Below are positions 1-5,705 of a stretch of DNA of 6,909 bases, one piece after another. How positions within the stretch are numbered: the first letter of the stretch is position 1; the number at the start of each line of letters is the position of its first letter. The stretch covers positions 1-6,909 of the forward strand of contig JASLRF010000198.1 of the NCBI GenBank assembly GCA_030744095.1, written 5' to 3'. A program made the position numbers and the translations under genes. The notes beneath the pieces were generated by a model. The model made no database searches, was not told where the DNA came from, and worked only from the letters and a program-made list of their open reading frames with translations. The stretch is from Pirellulaceae bacterium (GTDB lineage Bacteria; Planctomycetota; Planctomycetia; Pirellulales; Pirellulaceae).

Positions 1-174
1 TGTTTCGTCATCGCACATCGGCTTAGCACGATCGCGCACGCCGACCAGATCGTTGTCTTGGAAGAGGGCTGCATTGTCGAGCGTGGATCGCACGAAGAAC
101 TGATGGCCCAGAGCGGACATTATCGCAAGATGGTCGAACTGCAGACGGAACCACCGCGTCCGCCCGTCCAGTAG
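1..174 (+). CDS. ABC exporter ATP-binding domain, C-terminal fragment
   Basis: The open frame runs from the window edge to a TAG stop and gives the last 57 residues of an ABC transporter ATPase. The H-loop is visible at the start ([10 protein letters not shown]; its histidine is residue 6 of the fragment). It is followed by the usual tail of a fused membrane/ATPase exporter: [10 protein letters not shown], then GSHEELM, then a short YRKMVELQ helix. This ending is typical of MsbA/multidrug-type exporters, in which an N-terminal six-helix membrane domain precedes the nucleotide-binding domain; that part lies outside the window. The H-loop histidine contacts the ATP gamma phosphate. Substrate cannot be told from this fragment. 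The gene ends 10 bases before the convergent hydratase gene, with no hairpin terminator between them. Confidence 0.93.
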   Translation, partial: CFVIAHRLSTIAHADQIVVLEEGCIVERGSHEELMAQSGHYRKMVELQTEPPRPPVQ

Positions 175-184
175 CGATTTTCCG

Positions 185-973
185 TCACTTCCAGACTGGT
201 GGACGTTTCTCCATGAACGCGGTGAGCCCTTCCGCGGCCGCTTCAGTCGTTCTCGCCGTTGCACTGGTGGCAGCTCCGGCCGAAAGGCTGACGTTCAGAT
301 GATTGCCGACGGTCTCATTGATCATCCGTTTGGTCAGTTGCAGTGATTCGGGTGCGGACTTTGCGCAAGTCTCCGCCAGCTCATGAGCCCGCGCCCAAAT
401 CAGATCGTCTTCGACTAACTCGTGAAACAGGTTAATACGATGTGCCTCTTGCGCGGTAATCATGTCGGCGGTCAACAGTAACCGAGCGGCCTGACTGCCA
501 CCGATGCGAAATTCCAACAACGGAGCAACCATCCCCGCTGCCAGACCACGCCGTGGTTCAGGCAGACCAAACGATGCGTTCTTCGATGCAACAACAATGT
601 CCGCTGCCAGCACTAAACCCGCGCCACCAGCCACCGCCGGGCCATTGACCGCCGCAATGATCGGCTTGGGATACATCAACATCACATCCAGTAGCTCTTT
701 GTATGCGACGGCGTCGTCGTACCATTGCGCTTGAGCTTGTGCCTCGGGCTGACGGCTCGTTTCCAGCATTTCCGTCAGATCCATGCCGGCGCAAAACGCA
801 TCGCCCGAGCCGGTCAAGATCACTGCGCGCACGTTTCGTTCTTGGTGGAAGTCATGAAAAGCCTGTTTGACCTGTTCCAACAACATCCGCGAAAGCGCGT
901 TACGCTTTGCAGGTCGATTTAGAATAATCGTGCCGCTAGGCAGGTTTTTGCGCAGCTTAATCGACGGTTCCAT
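185..973 (-). CDS. Enoyl-CoA hydratase/isomerase family protein (possibly methylglutaconyl-CoA hydratase-like)
   Basis: A 262-aa crotonase-fold protein, the normal family length. Such enzymes act on cytoplasmic acyl-CoA thioesters, usually adding water across the 2,3 double bond. Visible landmarks are LNRPAKRNALS (residues 18-28), the first oxyanion-hole segment FCAGMDL (60-66), the second oxyanion segment VNGPAVAGGAGL (109-120) and FGLPEP (135-140). E139 matches the second catalytic glutamate (Glu164 of rat mitochondrial hydratase). The first (Glu144) is replaced by G119. A glycine there is, as I recall, also found in bacterial LiuC/AtuE-type hydratases, which fits the AtuA neighbours; the exact substrate is inference. 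The frame is open upstream to 1150, but I chose the ATG at 973 because conserved sequence begins there and a GAGAGA-like ribosome site lies just upstream. The start overlaps the AtuA C-terminal-domain gene by 17 bases, so translation is probably coupled. Confidence 0.92.
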   Translation of the reverse strand: MEPSIKLRKNLPSGTIILNRPAKRNALSRMLLEQVKQAFHDFHQERNVRAVILTGSGDAFCAGMDLTEMLETSRQPEAQAQAQWYDDAVAYKELLDVMLMYPKPIIAAVNGPAVAGGAGLVLAADIVVASKNASFGLPEPRRGLAAGMVAPLLEFRIGGSQAARLLLTADMITAQEAHRINLFHELVEDDLIWARAHELAETCAKSAPESLQLTKRMINETVGNHLNVSLSAGAATSATARTTEAAAEGLTAFMEKRPPVWK

Positions 974-1364
974 CTTCGGTCTCTCTGATCCACAACGAGG
1001 AGTCTGTTTCGCGCCGCCCGACCGACACCGGATCGGAATCGACACCAACTGGCAATTCCAATTCAAGGATCGCAGTTCCCAACAACTTACCTTGTGTGTC
1101 GATGTGCAGCGACTGGCTGGCACCGCCACGCAACGCATTGTACAAGACAAAGTTCAAAGCCCACACCTCGGGCAATTCGAAGCGCTCGACACGTGTTGCG
1201 CCGAGCCCCTGAAAATAATCCGCAACTCGTGTCGCCGTGAGCTGCTGGCACAGGAAGGCAAAGTCCTCCGCATCCCGAGCGACCACGCCGATGTTGGCGT
1301 GATTCCCCTTGTCACCACTTCGGGCTGACGCGAGTTGGCCGAGCGGAACTGTGGCTTCTGGCAT
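957..1364 (-). CDS. AtuA-related protein (stand-alone AtuA C-terminal domain)
   Basis: A 135-aa soluble protein matching the small C-terminal domain that is fused to DUF1446 in full-length AtuA proteins. The signature is ARSGDKGNHANIGVVAR at residues 14-30. It is followed by LPEVWALNFVLYNALRGG (64-81) and a SLHIDTQGK segment (85-93), the usual order for the family. Its biochemical role is not established; it presumably works with the larger AtuA protein encoded just upstream. The start is well fixed: the ATG at 1364 follows a strong GGGGAGGT site, and it overlaps the TGA of the upstream gene as TGATG, a classic reinitiation arrangement. A 13-codon extension to 1403 is open but would lie inside the upstream gene and past that ribosome site. 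The gene ends by overlapping the hydratase start. Confidence 0.9.
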   Translation of the reverse strand: MPEATVPLGQLASARSGDKGNHANIGVVARDAEDFAFLCQQLTATRVADYFQGLGATRVERFELPEVWALNFVLYNALRGGASQSLHIDTQGKLLGTAILELELPVGVDSDPVSVGRRETDSSLWIRETEDGTVD

Positions 1365-2785
1365 CACGGCACCTCCCCTTCGCGAACCGCCTCTTGCAGC
1401 CATTGATCGGCCGGCTGTACACGGACAACCGGTTGAATCAGGGATTTGGGAACAAGTGTCGGCCAGTAGGCGAAGACCGGGCGGACGTCCGCGCGACCGA
1501 CCGCGTAACCAGCCAGCCCCGACGGACCCGACGTGACCAGCGGCGCGAGTTCCTTGGCATAACGCGCGACCGCTTCGCGGTTTCGATCACGCACGGAAAT
1601 CCGCACAATGATCTCACGTGGCAACGCATCGGCGTCGGAGTGCGGCAGGCCAGGCACGCTGTCCCCCAGCCCCAACAATTCGACTTCGAAGGCCTCCAGG
1701 CGATAACCGGCTCGCTCCAATCGATGACGTACGATCTCGCCGCAATGCTGGGATTTCTCCACACAATCAGCACCGTAGACCAGCAGTTGGCTACTCGCCG
1801 TGTAGCCTGCCTGGTAAGCCAGCGAGACTTTGTAGTCGTCCGGCGCGGCTGTCCCCGTTGCACCATGCACGCGGACACGATCAGGCCCAACGGACTCAAC
1901 TTTCACGCTCGCGAAATCCGCGACAACATCGGGGGTCAAATAGTGCCTTGGGTCGCCAATCTCATAGAGCAATTGTTCGACTACGGATTGCCGATCCACG
2001 ATTCCGCCTGTGCCAGCGGGCTTGGTAATCACCGCTTCGCCGGACGCGGCTAGCTCGGCGATCGGATAGCCAACATCGCGGGGGTCATGGTCGCGCCACC
2101 GCTGCGAATAACCGCCGGTGACCTGCGCGCCGCATTCGATCAGATGGCCAGCCACCGTCGCCGCGGACAGCCGGTCCCAGTCGGTGGTATCCCAATCAAA
2201 CTCGTGTACGGCCGGCCCAACCGTTAGCGAGGCATCCGCGACGCGGCCTGTGATCACAACGCGAGCGCCCAACCCTAAACTCTCGACGATCGGCTGGGCT
2301 CCCAGATACGCATTGGCCGCCACGATTGGATCACTCAATTCGGTCAACGGTTGACCAGTTTCCAGGTTGGCAAACCTGCATCCGTGCTGGCGCAGCTCCA
2401 CCAGTTGCCCCAGCAGATCATCACCTGTCACCGCCGCGACGGGGAAACCCGGCAGGCCTGCATCCACCAGTCGCCGCGCGACGCTTCGCGCGCAACCGAG
2501 CGGATTGATACCGCCGGCGTTGGTCACGATACGGAGTAATTCTTGGCTTCGCAACGCGGGCAGCAGACTACTGGTGACATCCAGAAAGTCCTTCGCGTAT
2601 CCGACTTGCGGGTCCTTCTGCCGAGCACGCGCCAGAATCGACATCGTCAACTCAGCCAGGTATTCCAAGGTCAGATAGTCGACGTCCACCGACTCGACAA
2701 GTCGACGCGGCGCGTCAATGTCGTCGCCCAGAAACCCTGCGCCGTTGGCAATGCGAATGGTTACGGGAGTGATTCCCAAGGTCAT
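1364..2785 (-). CDS. AtuA-family (DUF1446) acyclic terpene utilisation-like protein
   Basis: A 473-aa cytoplasmic protein with the complete DUF1446/AtuA domain. Motifs in order: RIANGAGFLGDDIDAP (11-26), DYLTLEYLAELTMSIL (36-51), VTNAGGINP (87-95), AVTGDDL (118-124), ITGRVADASLTVGPAVHEF (178-196), VAGHLIECGAQVTGGY (211-226), VITKPAGTGGIV (252-263) and QLLYEIGDPRHYLTPDVVADF (roughly 271-291). In Pseudomonas, AtuA is needed for growth on citronellol/geraniol, though its reaction is unknown. Those AtuA proteins are about 600 aa because they include the C-terminal domain; here that domain is a separate downstream gene, so this protein is not truncated but part of a split pair. The start at 2785 is preceded by an in-frame TGA six codons upstream (2803-2801) and by only a weak ribosome site. 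It is the first gene of a three-gene minus-strand cassette. No carboxylase subunits are nearby, so a terpene substrate is unproven. Confidence 0.92.
   Translation of the reverse strand: MTLGITPVTIRIANGAGFLGDDIDAPRRLVESVDVDYLTLEYLAELTMSILARARQKDPQVGYAKDFLDVTSSLLPALRSQELLRIVTNAGGINPLGCARSVARRLVDAGLPGFPVAAVTGDDLLGQLVELRQHGCRFANLETGQPLTELSDPIVAANAYLGAQPIVESLGLGARVVITGRVADASLTVGPAVHEFDWDTTDWDRLSAATVAGHLIECGAQVTGGYSQRWRDHDPRDVGYPIAELAASGEAVITKPAGTGGIVDRQSVVEQLLYEIGDPRHYLTPDVVADFASVKVESVGPDRVRVHGATGTAAPDDYKVSLAYQAGYTASSQLLVYGADCVEKSQHCGEIVRHRLERAGYRLEAFEVELLGLGDSVPGLPHSDADALPREIIVRISVRDRNREAVARYAKELAPLVTSGPSGLAGYAVGRADVRPVFAYWPTLVPKSLIQPVVRVQPADQWLQEAVREGEVP
1371..1380 (-). promoter_or_regulatory. 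Strong ribosome binding site for the AtuA C-terminal-domain gene
   Basis: On the minus strand AAGGGGAGGT lies six bases before the ATG at 1364, inside the last codons of the DUF1446 gene. It decides the start of the 135-aa protein over the longer frame from 1403. Together with the TGATG stop/start overlap it indicates translational coupling of the two AtuA parts, presumably to make them in matched amounts. Confidence 0.8.
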
Positions 2786-2866
2786 TTCACGCAGATAATG
2801 TCAGCACGTCGATGGTCGATTCAAACGCAGTTTCGATCACCCGATCCTCATTGTCGATTGCATTAG

Positions 2867-2886
2867 CTGCACGAGATATAGTGCAG
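2867..2886. promoter_or_regulatory. Inverted repeat, possible operator
   Basis: CTGCAC at 2867-2872 and GTGCAG at 2881-2886 are exact reverse complements, separated by the AT-rich spacer GAGATATA. The element sits roughly 80 bases upstream of the AtuA start and about 170 bases upstream of the unknown gene, where a regulator of either could bind. A 6-bp match is modest evidence and chance is possible. Confidence 0.25.
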
Positions 2887-2988
2887 GCGGACGGGATAGG
2901 GTACTCGCAGCGCCGTCATTCGGATACCAGGCCGAGCGGTTGTGACGACATGCGGTCGAGAAAGTGACCTGCCAGCCCAGCAGCCGAA

Positions 2989-2994
2989 TACAAT
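2989..2994 (+). promoter_or_regulatory. Possible -10 element for the unknown plus-strand gene
   Basis: TACAAT at 2989-2994 differs from the TATAAT consensus at one base. A partial -35 match (TGAC at about 2965-2968) lies upstream with a spacer slightly longer than ideal. Transcription would begin near 3001, just before the dyad at 3012-3031. This is a weak assignment because sigma-70-type consensus is only loosely followed in many GC-rich or planctomycete genomes. Confidence 0.25.
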
Positions 2995-3011
2995 AAGTCG
3001 TTTCTAAGTTG

Positions 3012-3031
3012 GGACTTGTGTCACATAGTCC
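3012..3031. promoter_or_regulatory. 20-bp imperfect dyad (GGACT TGTG T CACA T AGTCC), candidate operator
   Basis: The outer arms GGACT (3012-3016) and AGTCC (3027-3031) are exact reverse complements. The inner TGTG (3017-3020) and CACA (3022-3025) are also complementary about a central T, with one extra T on the right side. All nine arm pairs match, so this is the most symmetrical element I found in the window. It lies 22 bases before the ATG at 3053, just downstream of a possible -10. It could be a repressor site, or an RNA hairpin in the leader with a 5-bp stem. The TGTG/CACA core resembles half-sites of the CRP/FNR superfamily but lacks their usual spacing. Confidence 0.4.
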
Positions 3032-3052
3032 GATCGCTGGCACGGCGATTGC

Positions 3053-3697
3053 ATGCCCAATATCGCAATTGACGCATTTCTTGCGAACAGGAAGTTCGCA
3101 TTCACCAGAAAGGACATGATGTCTTCAATTGCATTCCCCCGCCATCTGTGTGTGAACCTTGACGAGGCGACTTCGCTGGCTGCTTTACAGCGACGGCCAC
3201 ATTTCGCTCACTCGGCACCCGAACGACTCAAAAACAACATCATGCTCGAAACTCGAGACCTGTCACTCGAATGTCAGGACATGGTTGATCTACAGCGAGC
3301 CCACAGTGTGATACAAAGACGCTGGCAACAGGGTCAGCCGTCAGTGCGTCGCTATCAAGCGTTGTGCCAGCGATCCAACAGCGAGCGACCGTTGTTCGAA
3401 GAGAATTCCGCGATACGTATCTACCTGAATCCACTTCGCGCGTGGTGTCGCTTGCGGACATCGCTATTCTTGGACGACGACGTGCCACCACCGGCAACCA
3501 TTCTCTTGTTCGCTGTTGGGGATCTGTTTGCCTCGAGGGTTTTTGAACTCGAAGGCCAAACACTAGTCAACGAACTGGCGGACTATCAGCCCTGCACGCT
3601 GGACCAATGGTCGAAACTCTCAGCACTCGCAGACCGTGACCAGCTGGTCTCTCTCTGCCAAGATCTGTCCGATTCAGGACTGATCTGCTTTTCGTAG
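3053..3697 (+). CDS. Hypothetical protein, unknown function
   Basis: I do not recognise this protein. The frame is open for 214 codons on the plus strand and the codon choices look like its neighbours, so it is probably real. The middle part (about 60-135) is polar and helix-rich, with many Arg, Gln and Glu residues. There is no signal peptide or clear membrane segment, although ATILLFAVGDLFA (148-160) is a hydrophobic strand/helix. The last 50 residues read like a small winged-helix or PqqD-like fold: LEGQTLVNELADYQPCTLDQW, then a helix, then LCQDLSDSGLICF. That resemblance is by pattern only. The start is uncertain. ATG at 3053 has no ribosome site, whereas AGAAAGGA at 3107-3114 lies just before in-frame ATGs at 3116 and 3119, though somewhat close; the shorter form would be 192 aa. 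It is divergent from the AtuA cassette and 322 bases upstream of ald. Confidence 0.62.
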   Translation: MPNIAIDAFLANRKFAFTRKDMMSSIAFPRHLCVNLDEATSLAALQRRPHFAHSAPERLKNNIMLETRDLSLECQDMVDLQRAHSVIQRRWQQGQPSVRRYQALCQRSNSERPLFEENSAIRIYLNPLRAWCRLRTSLFLDDDVPPPATILLFAVGDLFASRVFELEGQTLVNELADYQPCTLDQWSKLSALADRDQLVSLCQDLSDSGLICFS

Positions 3698-4019
3698 CCT
3701 GGCGATGGCGAGGCCTGCCAGAACTGCGAATTGACAGATTGAGTCACCAGACTTGTTGGTCAACTTCTCACCTGACTTGGGAAGAAGAACGTTGATGTGG
3801 AATGGTCCGCGATTGCATGGTGCTGGCCGATTGCAGCGTCTTCCCGGCGGAATCCGCATTCAGAATCAACTCGAGCGATGTCAACTGTATCCGATTGCCT
3901 GGTGCCCCGTTTCTTCGCATCCAACGAACGGCTATTCTACCAAGTGCCGTCGAAACTGACCCGCAAGATGGACGAAGTATGGCTGATTGATTTTTCGAGC
4001 ACCCAGTGGAGGCAATCGC
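3698..4019. other. 322-base gap without a convincing gene
   Basis: Short open frames exist on both strands (for example 3802-3990 and 3753-3959 on plus, 3674-3859 on minus). None has a recognisable domain, a good ribosome site or conserved-looking sequence. TTGACA at 3731-3736 is a perfect -35 word, but no good -10 follows at 16-18 bases. The promoter of the ald-purE-mtnA group should lie here. The right end contains the ald ribosome site. Confidence 0.5.
4008..4012 (+). promoter_or_regulatory. Ribosome binding site that sets a GTG start for ald
   Basis: GGAGG is followed by seven bases and then GTG at 4020. This spacing is optimal. Translation from this GTG gives the standard alanine dehydrogenase N-terminus (M)IIGVPKETK, so it overrides the in-frame ATG at 3987, which would add eleven unrelated residues. 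Confidence 0.85.
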
Positions 4020-5135
4020 GTGATCATTGGCGTTCCCAAAGAGACCAAACGTGACGAATATCGCGTGGCGATGCTGCCGGTGGGTGTCGAAGAACTCGTC
4101 GGTCATGGGCACACGATGCTGGTTGAAGCGGGCGCAGGACTCGGTTCGGGACTGCCGGACCACGAATACTTGGAGGTGGGCGCGGAACTGGCCGCGATGC
4201 CCGACGAGATCTTCGCTCGGGCCGACTTGATCGTCAAAGTCAAAGAGCCGCAGCCCGACGAGTACCCTCTGATCCGCGCCGGCCAGACAATCTTCGCCTA
4301 TTTTCATTTTGCCGCCGATCTCGATTTGACTAACGCCATGGTTCAAAGTGGGGCAACCTGCGTGGCGTACGAAACGCTGCGCGATTCCCAAGGGCGGTTA
4401 CCGTTGCTGACTCCGATGAGCGAAGTGGCTGGGCGGATGAGCATTCAAGAGGGTGCGAAGTTCCTGGAACGACCTCAGATGGGGCGCGGGATTCTGCTGG
4501 GCGGCGTGCCGGGCGTCGCCCCGGCACATATCACAATCCTGGGCGGTGGCATCGTGGGTGCCAATGCGGCCAAGGTCGCTGCGGGGTTTCAAGCCGACGT
4601 CGCGATTTTGGACATCAACATGGATCGGTTGCGATATCTGGACGATGTCATGCCGCCCAATGTTAACGTGTTGTACAGCGATCGACATGTGATTCGCGAG
4701 CAACTGAGGTTGGCCGATCTGGTCATCGGCTCGGTCTTGATCCCAGGAGCGAAAGCGCCGGTATTGGTCGATCGATCTGGTCTCAAACTGATGAAGCCGG
4801 GCAGTGTCATCATCGACGTCTGCATCGATCAAGGCGGGTGCCTTGAAACAAGCCGAGCGACCACGCACAGTGATCCCACCTACGTTGAAGAAGACGTCGT
4901 CCACTATTGCGTCACGAACATGCCGGGCGCCGTCGGACGTACCAGCACCTTTGCGCTTTGCAACGTTACGCTGCCGTGGGCGATACAGATTGCTCAGCAA
5001 GGCATCGAGTCTGCAGCGCACAGTTCTAAACCAATCGCCACGGCAGTGAATATTCACAATGGCGAGTTGACCATTCGGGCGGTTGCAGAAACATTCAACA
5101 TGCCTTACAAACCGCTGTTTGACCCAGCTTTGTAA
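4020..5135 (+). CDS. ald: Alanine dehydrogenase
   Basis: NAD-dependent alanine dehydrogenase, which interconverts L-alanine with pyruvate plus ammonium in the cytoplasm and links amino-acid breakdown to central carbon. From the GTG start the protein is 371 aa, the same length as the well-studied mycobacterial enzyme, and the key residues fall at the same numbers. These are R15 (in EYRVAMLP) and K75 (VKVKEP) for the carboxylate/carbonyl of the substrate, catalytic H96 (FAYFHF) and D270 (IDVCIDQGG). The nucleotide-binding glycine loop is ILGGGIVG (173-180), and D198 in VAILDIN matches the acidic residue that binds the NAD ribose. It lies 57 bases before purE on the same strand and may be co-transcribed with it. 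A pyridine-nucleotide transhydrogenase alpha subunit is related, but the length and residues favour Ald strongly. Confidence 0.97.
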   Translation: MIIGVPKETKRDEYRVAMLPVGVEELVGHGHTMLVEAGAGLGSGLPDHEYLEVGAELAAMPDEIFARADLIVKVKEPQPDEYPLIRAGQTIFAYFHFAADLDLTNAMVQSGATCVAYETLRDSQGRLPLLTPMSEVAGRMSIQEGAKFLERPQMGRGILLGGVPGVAPAHITILGGGIVGANAAKVAAGFQADVAILDINMDRLRYLDDVMPPNVNVLYSDRHVIREQLRLADLVIGSVLIPGAKAPVLVDRSGLKLMKPGSVIIDVCIDQGGCLETSRATTHSDPTYVEEDVVHYCVTNMPGAVGRTSTFALCNVTLPWAIQIAQQGIESAAHSSKPIATAVNIHNGELTIRAVAETFNMPYKPLFDPAL

Positions 5136-5192
5136 TTCAGTTCCACGCCGGAATCACAGAAACGGCGAACCAAGAGACACGAATCGAGAACG

Positions 5193-5705
5193 ATGGCAGT
5201 AAACGAAACCCCCCTGGTTGGGATTGTAATGGGCAGTGACAGTGACTGGCCAAAAATCAACAAGGCGGCCACAGCGCTGGCCGAGTTCGGCATACCCTAT
5301 GAAGTCCGCGTGATGAGTGCCCATCGGACGCCGCATGTGGTCGGCCAGTATGCAGAGACCGCGATCGATCGTGGTCTCAAAGTCATCATCGCGGCGGCCG
5401 GTGGTGCGGCCCACCTGGCGGGTGTTGTGGCTGCGCACACTACGCTGCCTGTCATCGGTCTGCCGGTGCCGACCGCCGAATTAGGCGGTCTCGATTCCCT
5501 GCTGGCAACCGTCCAAATGCCGGGTGACGTGCCGGTGGCCACCATGGCAGTCGGCATGGGCGGACCTCGCAACGCAGGCTTGTTTGCCGTGCAGATTCTG
5601 GCGACCGCCGACGATGTGCTGCGGGCTAAGTACACCGAATTCAAAACCAGCCTCGTTGGAAAAATTGCCGCCAAGGACGAACAGCTACGCCAGAGTATCG
5701 AATGA
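5193..5705 (+). CDS. purE: N5-carboxyaminoimidazole ribonucleotide mutase, PurE
   Basis: A 170-aa PurE, close to the usual length. It converts N5-CAIR to CAIR, a middle step of de novo IMP synthesis. Motifs: [11 protein letters not shown] (10-20) for phosphate binding, MSAHRTP (41-47) with the catalytic-region histidine H44, [19 protein letters not shown] (65-83), [12 protein letters not shown] (99-110), VPVATMAVG (113-121) and [11 protein letters not shown] (126-136). SAHRTP points to the class I (mutase) type that partners with PurK. No purK is adjacent here; downstream is mtnA, overlapping by ATGA. HLAG replaces the commoner HLPG, a mild change. The ATG at 5193 has only a weak purine-rich site (GAGAA) upstream, but the conserved region begins within eight residues, so the start is reasonably secure. 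Confidence 0.96.
   Translation: MAVNETPLVGIVMGSDSDWPKINKAATALAEFGIPYEVRVMSAHRTPHVVGQYAETAIDRGLKVIIAAAGGAAHLAGVVAAHTTLPVIGLPVPTAELGGLDSLLATVQMPGDVPVATMAVGMGGPRNAGLFAVQILATADDVLRAKYTEFKTSLVGKIAAKDEQLRQSIE

Larger units (their letters stand above)
2786..3052. other. Divergent intergenic region
   Basis: This stretch separates the minus-strand AtuA cassette from the plus-strand unknown gene and should hold the promoters of both. I see no protein-coding signal in it. It contains a 6-bp inverted repeat near its middle and a longer dyad close to the plus-strand gene (both listed separately). GTCGAT or TCGAT words recur between 2808 and 2858, but similar words are common throughout the window. If the plus-strand gene really starts at 3119, the region grows to about 330 bases. 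Confidence 0.6.

Noticed and set aside
974..1150. N-terminal extension of the hydratase to an ATG at 1150
   Set aside because: The extra 59 residues lie inside the AtuA C-terminal-domain gene in another frame, look Cys/Arg/Ser-rich and unlike a hydratase, and a better start with a purine-rich site exists at 973.
1394..2053. 219-codon open frame on the plus strand inside the AtuA gene
   Set aside because: Antisense to well-conserved AtuA motifs, and no family resemblance in its translation.
2837..3043. 68-codon minus-strand frame upstream of the AtuA gene, considered as a small leader gene
   Set aside because: No ribosome site, no conserved-looking sequence, and it runs through the two inverted repeats of the divergent region.
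3699..3721. CTGGC...GCCAG hairpin just after the orphan gene, considered as a terminator
   Set aside because: Only five paired bases around a 13-base loop and no T-run afterwards.
3802..3990. 62-codon plus-strand frame in the gap before ald
   Set aside because: Short, several competing frames overlap it, no ribosome site and no recognisable motif. It cannot be excluded, but it is not supportable.
3987..4019. N-terminal extension of alanine dehydrogenase to an ATG at 3987
   Set aside because: It adds eleven unrelated residues and would place the strong GGAGG inside the gene; the GTG at 4020 gives the standard N-terminus and exact family residue numbering.
3768..4391. 207-codon open frame on the minus strand across the start of ald
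   Set aside because: It largely overlaps the certain ald gene on the opposite strand and its translation shows no recognisable domain; it follows from the codon bias of ald.
4398..5057. 219-codon open frame on the minus strand inside ald
   Set aside because: Fully antisense to a clearly conserved enzyme, with an Arg/His/Asp-rich composition typical of shadow frames.
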